From NCBI RefSeq assembly GCF_014650115.1, contig NZ_BMUI01000018.1:141660-205659 (forward strand): 64,000 nucleotides of DNA, read 5' to 3'. Of this stretch, positions 17,597-25,211 are shown in pieces; positions within the stretch are counted from its first letter, which is position 1; each line of letters starts with the position of its first letter. Made by a program: the position numbers and the translations under genes. The DNA comes from Streptomyces olivaceoviridis (lineage in GTDB: Bacteria; Actinomycetota; Actinomycetes; Streptomycetales; Streptomycetaceae). The notes beneath the pieces are model-generated. The model worked only from the letters and a program-made list of their open reading frames with translations. It had not been told where the DNA came from and searched no databases.

Positions 17597-17806
17597 GTGA
17601 CGAGTCTTCCCGGCGGAAGTGACCAGGGCGGCTCCACCGCGGAGCGCCGCCCGGTGTGCGCCCGCTGCGGCACCCCCGCCGACGGCCCCCAGCCGGCCAC
17701 CTGGACCTGCTCCGTGGAGAACGGCGTCCGCCAGTACTTCTGCGACGCCTGCTCCCGGGAGAACCTCCGGGCGATCGAGGGACGGCTGGACTCGGCCTGG
17801 TGGTGA
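17597..17806 (+). CDS. Small zinc-ribbon-like protein
   Basis: A 69-residue protein with two cysteine pairs, VCARCGTPAD and YFCDACSREN, plus a single Cys in TWTCSVENG. The spacing suggests one small treble-clef or ribbon zinc site. The remainder is short and polar, ending in a helix (LRAIEGRLDSAWW). The GTG start lies just after CACCGG, so the ribosome site is weak. Function is unknown; such proteins in actinobacteria are annotated as hypothetical. It is convergent with the ABC1 kinase-like gene, with a C-rich tract between them. Confidence 0.75.
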   Translation: MTSLPGGSDQGGSTAERRPVCARCGTPADGPQPATWTCSVENGVRQYFCDACSRENLRAIEGRLDSAWW

Positions 17807-17823
17807 GATCCCTTCTCCGGGGG

Positions 17824-17852
17824 CCTCCCCCCGCCCCCTCCCCCCACCCCCC
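17824..17852 (-). other. G-quadruplex-forming tract between convergent genes
   Basis: The minus strand reads four consecutive runs of five or six G separated by single bases (GGGGGGTGGGGGGAGGGGGC, then GGGGGG). This fits the canonical intramolecular G-quadruplex pattern with 1-nt loops. It lies in the 67-bp gap between the zinc-ribbon gene and the end of the ABC1 kinase-like gene, where no hairpin terminator is seen. Confidence 0.7.
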
Positions 17853-17873
17853 AAAGAACTCAGGGCACGCCGA

Positions 17874-19256
17874 TCACGCCCCCTCCGCCGACTCCTCCTC
17901 GTCGGTGCCGGTGTCCTCGGGCGCGTCGGCGGCGAAGCCCGGGAGCCATTCCTCCAGTTCGTCGCGGAGGCGTACGTCGGCGCCCAGTTGGCACAGGACC
18001 CCGATCGTGCTGAGGGTCACCCGGTGTATCAGCAGGTAGGCCGGCGGCAGGTTGAGCTGCTTGCCGAGCTGGTAGGCGGGGGAGCGGGGGTCGGCGATGC
18101 GGGCGGCCTGGCTGCGCATCCAGGAGCGGGTGAAGGTGAACGCCTCCACGCGGGCCGGCTCGATGATCGGCAGCAGGTAGTCGAGGACCGCGTCCGGGTC
18201 CAGTTCGACGGTCTCCTTCACGAAGCCCTCGGCGCACAGCAGCTCGTAGACCGTCTCCGCCTCCCCGTCCAGTGTCATCCGCAACGAGATGCCGATCGGG
18301 GTCGGCAGGCCGCCGGGGAGCCGGTCGACGGTGCCGAAGTCCAGCACGCCCAGGCGCCAGTCGTCCGGACCGTCCGGGCCGCCGGGCAGCAGACGGAAGT
18401 TGCCCGGATGGGGGTCGGCGTGCAGCAGGCCGGTGCGGGCCGGGCCGGAGAAGAGGAAGCGGGCCAGGAGCTGGCCGGCCCGGTCGCGCTGCTCCTGGGT
18501 GCCGTCCGCGATGACCTCGGACAGCGGGATGCCGTCGATCCACTCGGTCACCAGCACCTGGTCGCACTGGTGCACCACCGCCGGGACGACCACGTCCGGG
18601 TCGTCCGCGAACTCCTCCGCGTGGACGCTCTGCGCCTGGGCCTCCAGCCCGTAGTCCAGTTCCTCCGAGACGCGGTCCCTCAGCTCGGCGATCAGCGGCT
18701 TGATGTCCATACCCGGGATGAGCGGACCCAACAGCCGGGCGAACCGGCTCAGTTGACCGAGGTCGGAGAGCAGTGCCTCACCCGCGCCCGGGTACTGCAC
18801 CTTGACCGCGACCTCACGGCCGTCGTGCCACACCGCCCGGTGCACCTGGCCGATCGAGGCCGCGGCGGCCGGCTTGTCCTCGAACTCCTCGAAGAGGTCG
18901 CGCCAGTCCGGCCCGAGCCGTTCCTGGAGCACCGTGTGCACGGTGCGGGTCGGCATCGGCGGGGCGGCCTCCTGGAGCTTGGTCAGGGCCGCGCGGTAGG
19001 GGCCGGCGATCTCCTCCGGCAGCGCCGACTCGAAGACGGACAGCGCCTGCCCGAACTTCATCGCGCCGCCCTTGAGCTCGCCGAGCACCTTGAACAGTTG
19101 CTCCGCCGTGCGCTGTTGCAGCTCGCGGCCGACGATCTCCGCGGACTCGCCCACGATCCGCTTGCCCAGCCCCCAGGTCGCCCGGCCGGCGAAGCCGAGC
19201 GGGAGCGCGGCGAGCTTGGCGGTACGGGTGACCGCCTTCCGGGGAAGATCAGACAT
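17874..19256 (-). CDS. ABC1/UbiB/AarF-family atypical kinase-like protein
   Basis: A 460-residue protein with the UbiB-family signatures KGGAMKFGQALS (KxGQ motif), AAAASIGQVH (Ala-rich nucleotide loop), VAVKVQYPG (Lys), LLHADPHPGNF (catalytic-loop-like) and VLDFGTVD (DFG-like). UbiB-type proteins are atypical ATPases linked to isoprenoid lipid or quinone metabolism; some actinobacterial members influence drug susceptibility. The ATG at 19256 follows GGAGGGCGC. The upstream E1-like gene overlaps it by 8 nt, so the two are probably co-translated. The same family sits beside whiB7 in mycobacteria (Rv3197). Substrate unknown. Confidence 0.92.
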   Translation of the reverse strand: MSDLPRKAVTRTAKLAALPLGFAGRATWGLGKRIVGESAEIVGRELQQRTAEQLFKVLGELKGGAMKFGQALSVFESALPEEIAGPYRAALTKLQEAAPPMPTRTVHTVLQERLGPDWRDLFEEFEDKPAAAASIGQVHRAVWHDGREVAVKVQYPGAGEALLSDLGQLSRFARLLGPLIPGMDIKPLIAELRDRVSEELDYGLEAQAQSVHAEEFADDPDVVVPAVVHQCDQVLVTEWIDGIPLSEVIADGTQEQRDRAGQLLARFLFSGPARTGLLHADPHPGNFRLLPGGPDGPDDWRLGVLDFGTVDRLPGGLPTPIGISLRMTLDGEAETVYELLCAEGFVKETVELDPDAVLDYLLPIIEPARVEAFTFTRSWMRSQAARIADPRSPAYQLGKQLNLPPAYLLIHRVTLSTIGVLCQLGADVRLRDELEEWLPGFAADAPEDTGTDEEESAEGA

Positions 19257-20463
19257 GCGCCCTCCAGGTCCCAGTCGGCCGTGCCGCGCCTGCTTCGCGT
19301 CGCCGCTTCGTCGACGGCCGTTGCACCGCCATTGTCGCGCGTGTCCCGCCATCGGTTGCCGAGTGCTCTCGTTTCTCTCTCCCGGCCGCCCCGCAGGCGC
19401 ATTCCGGATGCGGCCGGACCGGCCGGGCCCGCCAGTCCAGACCGGGCAGGGACACCTCCCAGCGAGTACCGGCGGCGGACGGCGACCCCCCGTCGAGGAA
19501 GGCCAGGGCGTGCGCCGCGGCGAGACCGGCCACCGCCGTGGCCAGGGTCAGGTCGCAGGCGCCGACGCGGCGGGACCTTCCGGACCGCCACTGGGTGACC
19601 AGACGGGGCCAGGCCGGGTCCCGGTCCGTGCGTTCCCGGTCCAGGCAGCCGGCGCAGCCCGTCTCGCCGGGCAGGACGAGCGGGCCGACGACACCCGTGC
19701 CCTCCACGACCCCGGCGTAGAGATGAGGGGTGCCGGTGGTCATCAGCGGTTCGGCGGTGAACGGGTCCGGGGCGTGCACGGCGACATCGTCGCGGGGCGC
19801 GAAGATCACCAGGGAGAGGCCGGGCTCCTCGGCGCCGGAACCCGGGGCGTGGGCGTGGCGCGGTGGACGGTCCGGTGCGGCGCGGCGGACGGCGGACCGG
19901 GCCGCCGCGTCCCGGCGGTCGCCCAGCGACTCGGTGGCCAGCCCGCCCGGCGCCACGTCCCACGGCTCCACCCGGCCCACGTCGCACACGTCGACCTCGC
20001 CGACGCCGGCGCCCGACAGCACCGACGCGAGCAGGGCGCCGACCCGGCCCGCGCCGCGCACCCGGACGCGCAGCGCGCGCCGGGCCGCGAGCCGCGCCAG
20101 CGCGCCGCCCGGTTCGGGTGTGAGGAGGGACAGTGAGGCGAGGTCGGGGCGCAGCCGTTCGAGGACGGCCGTCTTCTCCCGCAGCGCGTCCGCGGCCGGT
20201 CCGCCGCCGCGCGTGTCGTCGAGGAGGCCCGCGCGGGCCAGCCGCTCCACCAGCGCGTCGACGTGGTCGGCCGGCACGTCCGCCCGGCGGCCCTCCTCGC
20301 GCAGCAGCGGCAGTCCGCGCGTGCCGTCGAGCAGGTCCAGGAAGCTGCCGGTCGCCGTGGCGACCGGACCCAGGGTCAGGGCGTGCGCCGGGGTCATCCC
20401 GAACTGCACGGTGTTGCGGTCGCGCCAGCCGCGCCGCAGCGCGGGTTTCACCACCGGATGCAT
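19249..20463 (-). CDS. E1/ThiF-like adenylyltransferase-family protein (TOMM cyclodehydratase/leader-binding type), orphan
   Basis: About 404 residues. The central Rossmann region RVRGAGRVGALLASVLSGAG, followed by EVDVCDVG, is the nucleotide-binding core of E1/ThiF enzymes. Cysteines in TGCAGC and in PECACGAA give a CxxC plus CxC pair that would fit a structural zinc site. The first ~130 residues resemble the winged-helix leader-binding (RRE-like) region of such proteins. ThiF-like enzymes adenylate C-termini; in peptide biosynthesis they bind precursor leaders. No precursor, YcaO or dehydrogenase gene is nearby. The gene overlaps the ABC1 kinase-like gene, suggesting a joint role. ATG 20463 (GGGGGACC upstream) is preferred over in-frame starts up to 20541. 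Confidence 0.75.
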   Translation of the reverse strand: MHPVVKPALRRGWRDRNTVQFGMTPAHALTLGPVATATGSFLDLLDGTRGLPLLREEGRRADVPADHVDALVERLARAGLLDDTRGGGPAADALREKTAVLERLRPDLASLSLLTPEPGGALARLAARRALRVRVRGAGRVGALLASVLSGAGVGEVDVCDVGRVEPWDVAPGGLATESLGDRRDAAARSAVRRAAPDRPPRHAHAPGSGAEEPGLSLVIFAPRDDVAVHAPDPFTAEPLMTTGTPHLYAGVVEGTGVVGPLVLPGETGCAGCLDRERTDRDPAWPRLVTQWRSGRSRRVGACDLTLATAVAGLAAAHALAFLDGGSPSAAGTRWEVSLPGLDWRARPVRPHPECACGAAGREKREHSATDGGTRATMAVQRPSTKRRREAGAARPTGTWRAHV

Positions 20464-20695
20464 GACAGGTCCCCCGTGTCCGTGAATGCGTGTCTGCGCC
20501 AGCATGCCCGTGTCGTGGTCCGGGCACCGGGAGTTATCCACAGGCTGGGGGTGTTCTTCGTATCAACGAGACGGGATGAAGTGGTGCAAAAGGGGTGAGT
20601 GGATCGGTCGTACGAATCAAACACATGGTGGGGGATCCGGAGTGAACCGTCCCCGGGCCGGGACTTTGCCCCCGTCCAGCGGGTAACGTCGGGGC

Positions 20696-21301
20696 GTGCC
20701 CGCCGACCCACTGCACCGTGCCGGTGAACCACAGCGCAGCACGACGAGCCAGCCGCCCCGCGGCTCCGGGGCGAGCGCGATCGAGGTCCGCAGGAGCGCC
20801 CGGCGCCGCCGGACGGTCTCCGCGTACCGCGAGGGCGACCGCACCGTCGTACTGATCCCCGCCCGGATGTCGAAGGCGGAGGAGCAGCGCTGGGTCACCC
20901 TCATGCTCGACAAGCTCGCCGCCCAGGAGAGCAAGCGGGTGCTGGGCGACGCCGCGCTGGCCGAGCGTGCCGAGCGGCTGTCCGCCCAGTACTTCGACGG
21001 CCGGGCCCGGCCCGCCTCCGTGCGCTGGGTCACCAACCAGAACACCCGCTGGGGTTCGTGCACCCCGGCCGAGGGCAGCATCAGGCTGTCGCACCGGTTG
21101 CAGGGGATGCCGGAGTACGTCGTCGACTACGTGCTCTGCCACGAGCTGGCGCATCTGCTCGTCCCGGGCCACGGTCCCGACTTCTGGCGGCTGCTGGATG
21201 CCTACCCGCGCACCGAGCGGGCCCGCGGCTACCTCGAAGGAGTGGTCGCCGCCGCCCGGCTGCCGCATGTGCCGGGCGCGCGCGATGAGCAGGAGACCTG
21301 A
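20696..21301 (+). CDS. YgjP/SprT-like zinc metallopeptidase (DUF45)
   Basis: A 201-residue protein with the zincin motif VLCHELAHLLVPGHGPDFW, containing HExxH and the downstream HxxxFW. It is preceded by the conserved NQNTRWGSCTP element of the YgjP/WSS1-SprT-like group. Some relatives act on DNA-protein crosslinks, but the bacterial YgjP substrate is not established. The N-terminal ~45 residues are Arg/Ser-rich. The GTG at 20696 follows a TAACGT hexamer. The 232-bp gap to the divergent E1-like gene holds a TTATCCACA motif (20534-20542) and must contain both promoters; I see no clear operator. Confidence 0.9.
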   Translation: MPADPLHRAGEPQRSTTSQPPRGSGASAIEVRRSARRRRTVSAYREGDRTVVLIPARMSKAEEQRWVTLMLDKLAAQESKRVLGDAALAERAERLSAQYFDGRARPASVRWVTNQNTRWGSCTPAEGSIRLSHRLQGMPEYVVDYVLCHELAHLLVPGHGPDFWRLLDAYPRTERARGYLEGVVAAARLPHVPGARDEQET

Positions 21302-21495
21302 GCGGACTGCGGGTCTCCGGCGTCTTCCCGGGGTGACCGGGAGCCGTCCCGTGCGCCGAGCGCCTTCCGTGTGAGCGGCCGGGTGCGGTTGTGTACCGGG
21401 TCTGTACCGACCAGCACCCTCGGGGGTCGCTGTCGGTCTTTGCCGTTAGCCTGGCGCGACGCACTCACATTCGGGATGGGGGACGGTCGTAACGC

Positions 21496-23175
21496 ATGGC
21501 CAGGGAATTCCAACGCGGCCACAAGGCCAGGATCAGTGACCTCACCGCGGGCACGGATCTGTACGTAGGCGTGCAGATCTCCGGCCCCGGACTGACCTTC
21601 GACATCAGCTGCTTCGGTCTGGACGCCGACGAGCGTCTCTCGGACGACCGGTACTTCGTCTTCTTCAACCAGCCGAAGTCCCCGGAGGAGTCCATCCAGC
21701 TGCTGGGCGCCCAGGCGGGCGACACGGAGTCGTTCCGGGTCACGCTCGACCGGATCCCCTCGCACATCCGCAAGCTGTCCTTCACGGCGACCATCGACGG
21801 CGCCGGACAGATGTCCCAGATCGCTCCCGGATACCTGCGCGTCGTGGCGGGCGGCGAGGAGGTCGCGCGGTACTCCTTCAGCGGCGCGGAGTTCTCCACC
21901 GAGCGGGCCGTGATGCTCGGTGACTTCTACTTCAAGGACGGGTGGCGGTTCGCCGCCGTCGGACAGGGCTTCGACGGCGGTCTGGAGGCGCTGCTGAGGA
22001 ACTTCGGCGGCGAGGTGCTGGAGGAGGAGGCGCCCGCCGCCCCGCAGCAGCCCCAGTCCGGCGCGGCAGCACCCGGCTTCGCCCCGCCCGCCCAGACCAC
22101 GCCCCCACCCGCGTTCGGCGCCCCGGCCCCCGCACCAGTCCCCGCACCAGCCCCGGCCCCCGCACCCGCTCCGGCGCCCGCCCCGCAGGGCTTCGCCCCG
22201 CCGCCCGGCCACACCCCGCCCCCGGCCCCGGCGCCCGGCCCGAACGTGCACGCCGCGCCGACGGTCGTCGCACCCCTCACCCCGCCCGGGGCCGGCACCG
22301 TCCCGCCGCCGGCCCCCGCACCCGCGCCCTACGGCCAGCCGCCGCAGCAGCCGTCGTACGGCGGCCGGCCCGGCGCGCCGACGCCTCCCGGATATGGTCA
22401 GCAGCCCGCCCCCTACGGCGGTCAGCCGACCGCGCCCATGCCCCCGGGCTACGGACAGGTCCCCGGCCATCAGCCCGCCGCGTACGGAGTGCCGCAGGGC
22501 GCGCCCCAGGGCGGTGTCGGGGTGACGGCCGCGCTCCAGGCGTTCAAGGAGACGCCGACCGGACAGCGCTGGACGCAGCAGAACAAGAAGCTGATCCGCG
22601 TCGACCTCGGCATCGGCGGCCAGCCCGTGCTGGCCAAGCAGGGCAGCATGGTGCTCTACCAGGGCAAGGTCGACTTCAGCTACAAGGGCGCCGGGCTCGC
22701 CGGGCGGATCGTCGGCAACGCCACCGGCCAGGAGATGCAGCTGATGCGCTGCACCGGCCAGGGCCAGGTGTTCCTCGCCGAGAACTCCACCCATCTGCAC
22801 CCCGTCGAGCTCCAGGGCGACGCCATCTGCGTGTCCGCGGAGAACGTCCTCGCGTTCGACGAGAGCCTCCAGTACGAGGTCCGCCGCATCGAGGGCCACG
22901 GCATCCCCGGCGGCGCGCTGTTCACCATGCAGTTCCAGGGCACCGGCACGATCGTCGTCAAGACGCACGGCACCCCCGTGGTACTGCCGGTCACGCCGAC
23001 CACCTTCGCCGACTGCAACGCCGTCGTCGCCTGGTCGGCCGCCTCCCAGGTCATCGTCTCCAGCCAGGTCCGCATGCGCCGCAACGCCTATCCGGGCGAC
23101 ACCGGGGAGAGCGTCAACCTCCAGTTCCGGGGCGCCCCCGGCAACTTCATCGTCGTCCAGCCCTACGAGGTCTAG
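21496..23175 (+). CDS. TerD-AIM24 fusion protein with long Pro-rich linker
   Basis: A 559-residue protein with two recognisable domains. Residues 1 to ~175 form a TerD/TerZ-type domain (LTAGTDLYVGVQISGPG, DDRYFVFFNQPKSPEES, DGWRFAAVGQGF), a fold that binds calcium in tellurite-resistance proteins. Residues ~180-345 are a low-complexity linker of PAPAP and PPGYGQ repeats. The last ~210 residues are an AIM24/TraI-N barrel (KQGSMVLYQGKVDF, MRCTGQGQVFLAE, GTPVVLPVTP). AIM24 is a mitochondrial biogenesis family in yeast; its bacterial role is unclear. ATG 21496 has GGGGGACGG upstream. Two more AIM24 genes follow within 13 and 17 nt. Confidence 0.92.
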   Translation: MAREFQRGHKARISDLTAGTDLYVGVQISGPGLTFDISCFGLDADERLSDDRYFVFFNQPKSPEESIQLLGAQAGDTESFRVTLDRIPSHIRKLSFTATIDGAGQMSQIAPGYLRVVAGGEEVARYSFSGAEFSTERAVMLGDFYFKDGWRFAAVGQGFDGGLEALLRNFGGEVLEEEAPAAPQQPQSGAAAPGFAPPAQTTPPPAFGAPAPAPVPAPAPAPAPAPAPAPQGFAPPPGHTPPPAPAPGPNVHAAPTVVAPLTPPGAGTVPPPAPAPAPYGQPPQQPSYGGRPGAPTPPGYGQQPAPYGGQPTAPMPPGYGQVPGHQPAAYGVPQGAPQGGVGVTAALQAFKETPTGQRWTQQNKKLIRVDLGIGGQPVLAKQGSMVLYQGKVDFSYKGAGLAGRIVGNATGQEMQLMRCTGQGQVFLAENSTHLHPVELQGDAICVSAENVLAFDESLQYEVRRIEGHGIPGGALFTMQFQGTGTIVVKTHGTPVVLPVTPTTFADCNAVVAWSAASQVIVSSQVRMRRNAYPGDTGESVNLQFRGAPGNFIVVQPYEV

Positions 23176-23187
23176 AGGGAGCCCGTC

Positions 23188-23868
23188 ATGAACCAGCCGC
23201 TCGCGGGCTTCGCCCCCGCACCCGTCACCGCCCGCATGGAGAACCACGGCAACCACATGCTGAAGGTCGCCCTCCAGACCGGGAACGACCTCCTCGCGCG
23301 CGTGGGGTCGATGGTCGCCTACGAAGGCTTCATCCAGTACGAGCCCAACCCGCCCGCCGTCCGCCAGATCGCCCGCGACTGGGTCACCGGCGAGGGCGCG
23401 CCGCTGATGAAGTGCTCCGGCGACGGCCTGCTCTACCTCGCCGACTACGGCGCCGACGTCGTCGTGATCAACCTCGACGGCGACGGCATCTCCGTCAACG
23501 CCACCAACCTGCTCGCCTTCGACGCGCACCTCACCTGGGGCGTGGAGCGCGTGAAGGGGCTCGCGAAGTTCGCCGGCCAGGGCCTGTGGAACACGAAGAT
23601 CTCCGGGCAGGGCTGGGTCGCGCTGACCTCCCGGGGAAAGCCGATCGTCGTGGACTGCGGCGGCGGCGAGGACGAGACGTACGTCGACCCCGACGCGCTC
23701 GTCGCCTGGTCGCCGAACCTGAAGGTGAAGGGCAAGCGCAGCTTCAAGGCCCAGTCGCTGATCGGCCGGGGCAGCGGAGAGGCCTACCAGATGGCCTTCT
23801 CCGGCCAGGGCATCGTCGTCGTCCAGCCCAGCGAGGACAGCACCGACCGCCTCCGGGTCCGGGGCTGA
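23188..23868 (+). CDS. AIM24 family protein (second paralogue)
   Basis: A single-domain AIM24 protein of 226 residues. Hallmarks are RVGSMVAYEGFIQYEP, MKCSGDGLLYLADYG and GEAYQMAFSGQGIVVVQPSE, the last closely matching the ends of its two neighbours. It lacks the TerD domain and linker. It starts 13 nt after the TerD-AIM24 stop, with GGGAG in place, so it belongs to the same operon. Function is unknown; three adjacent paralogues suggest a hetero-oligomer built from the barrel domain, which is inference. Confidence 0.92.
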   Translation: MNQPLAGFAPAPVTARMENHGNHMLKVALQTGNDLLARVGSMVAYEGFIQYEPNPPAVRQIARDWVTGEGAPLMKCSGDGLLYLADYGADVVVINLDGDGISVNATNLLAFDAHLTWGVERVKGLAKFAGQGLWNTKISGQGWVALTSRGKPIVVDCGGGEDETYVDPDALVAWSPNLKVKGKRSFKAQSLIGRGSGEAYQMAFSGQGIVVVQPSEDSTDRLRVRG

Positions 23869-23885
23869 GGGGGAGCCAGAACACC

Positions 23886-24641
23886 ATGCAGAGCCCGCTT
23901 TTCGCGCACAACGACATCCAGACGCAGGAACGCTGGAGTTCGCAGAACGCGCAGATGCTCCGGGTCACCCTGGAGGGCCACGACGACCTGCTCGCCCGCA
24001 AGGGCACCATGGTCGCCTACCAGGGCCTGGTCGAGTTCGACGCCGAGTACCGCAGCAACGGCCAGGCACGCGCGCGTGCGCACACCGGCGAGGGCCTGGA
24101 CCTGATGCGCTGTCACGGACAGGGCACCGTCTACCTCGCGAACCTCGCCCAGTACGTGCACATCATGGACGTCGAGCAGGACGGGCTGACCGTCGACAGC
24201 TCCTACGTCCTCGCCATGGACTCCTCGCTGCACCACGAGGTCATCGCCGTCGACAGCCTCTACGGCATCTCCGGCTCCGGGAAGTACCAGCTCAACATCA
24301 CCGGGCGCGGCCGGGTCGCCCTCATGACCTCCGGGGCGCCGCTGCTGATGCAGGTCACGCCCGACCGGTACGTCAACTGCGACGCCGACGCGATCGTGGC
24401 CTGGTCCACCGGGCTGCGTGTGCAGATGCAGGCCCAGACGCACTCCTCCGGCGTGTGGCGCCGGCGCGGCAACACCGGTGAGGGCTGGGAGCTGAGCTTC
24501 ATGGGCACCGGCTTCGCACTGGTGCAGCCCAGCGAGCTGCTGCCACCGCAGAACGCGGTGATCGGGCAGGGCCTCGCCGCCCAGTTCGGCATGGGGCAGC
24601 AGGGCGCGCGCGGACAGAACCAGGGGAACGTCTGGAGCTGA
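23886..24641 (+). CDS. AIM24 family protein (third paralogue)
   Basis: A 251-residue AIM24 protein starting at ATG 23886, 17 nt after the previous stop with GGGGGAG upstream. Conserved pieces are RKGTMVAYQGLVEF, MRCHGQGTVYLANL, DSLYGISGSGKYQL and GTGFALVQPSE. A short Gln/Gly-rich tail (GMGQQGARGQNQ) closes the protein. It is the last gene of the TerD-AIM24 operon; a hairpin at 24653-24684 ends it against the oppositely oriented Nudix gene. Confidence 0.92.
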   Translation: MQSPLFAHNDIQTQERWSSQNAQMLRVTLEGHDDLLARKGTMVAYQGLVEFDAEYRSNGQARARAHTGEGLDLMRCHGQGTVYLANLAQYVHIMDVEQDGLTVDSSYVLAMDSSLHHEVIAVDSLYGISGSGKYQLNITGRGRVALMTSGAPLLMQVTPDRYVNCDADAIVAWSTGLRVQMQAQTHSSGVWRRRGNTGEGWELSFMGTGFALVQPSELLPPQNAVIGQGLAAQFGMGQQGARGQNQGNVWS

Positions 24642-24652
24642 GCCGCGAGCGA

Positions 24653-24684
24653 CGAGGGGTGACCGCCGGTGCGGCCACCCCTCG
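24653..24684. terminator. Bidirectional hairpin between AIM24 operon and Nudix gene
   Basis: The 9-bp inverted repeat CGAGGGGTG / CACCCCTCG (24653-24661, 24676-24684) is extended by an inner CCGC/GCGG pairing after one mismatch. It lies between convergent genes. Confidence 0.75.
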
Positions 24685-24689
24685 CAGGC

Positions 24690-25211
24690 TCAGAGCCGGG
24701 CGCGCGTGGCGTCCAGCAGGCGTACCACCGACGCGTCGGCCACGCCCGCCACCTCGTCGTAGGCGTACCAGCGCAGGTCGAGCGACTCGTCGCTGATCTC
24801 GTGCACCGCGCCGGGCGGGGCCAGGACCGCGTACTGGACGTCGAAGTGCCAGTGGCACGGCGGCGGGATCGGATGCCGGTCCAGCCGCACCGGGCCACCG
24901 GGAAGCAGCGTCAGCCCGGTGATTCCGGACTCCTCGGTCGCCTCCCGCAGGGCCGCCGCCTCAAGCGTGGGGTCGCCCGGCTCGCAGTGGCCGCCCATCT
25001 GGAGCCACATCCGCAGCTTCCGGTGCAGCGTGAGCAGCACCCGGCCGCGCTCGGGGTCGACCACCAGGGCGCTGGCCGTGAGATGACCCGCGTGGCAGGC
25101 CTTCCAGAGGCCGTCCGGGTGTGCCGCCAGATGGTCCAGGTAGGCCTGGCGCAGCTCTTCCTGGCCCTCGTACCCCTTCAGGACGAGGACCGCGTCGTCG
25201 TACAGGCTCAC
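24690..25211 (-). CDS. Nudix hydrolase
   Basis: A 173-residue Nudix protein. The box begins at GGHCEPGDPTLEAAALRE and continues ATEESGI, matching GX5EX7REUXEEXGU. The N-terminal half is a short helical extension, and the domain starts near TASALVVDPERGRVLL. Substrate is not evident. The GTG at 25211 overlaps the stop of the upstream DUF2342 gene (GTGA), so the two are translationally coupled. An alternative upstream start is unlikely because the reading frame there runs through the neighbour's coding sequence. Confidence 0.9.
   Translation of the reverse strand: MSLYDDAVLVLKGYEGQEELRQAYLDHLAAHPDGLWKACHAGHLTASALVVDPERGRVLLTLHRKLRMWLQMGGHCEPGDPTLEAAALREATEESGITGLTLLPGGPVRLDRHPIPPPCHWHFDVQYAVLAPPGAVHEISDESLDLRWYAYDEVAGVADASVVRLLDATRARL

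Noticed and set aside
20534..20542. Origin of replication at the DnaA-box match
   Set aside because: One box only, with no cluster and no dnaA/dnaN neighbours.
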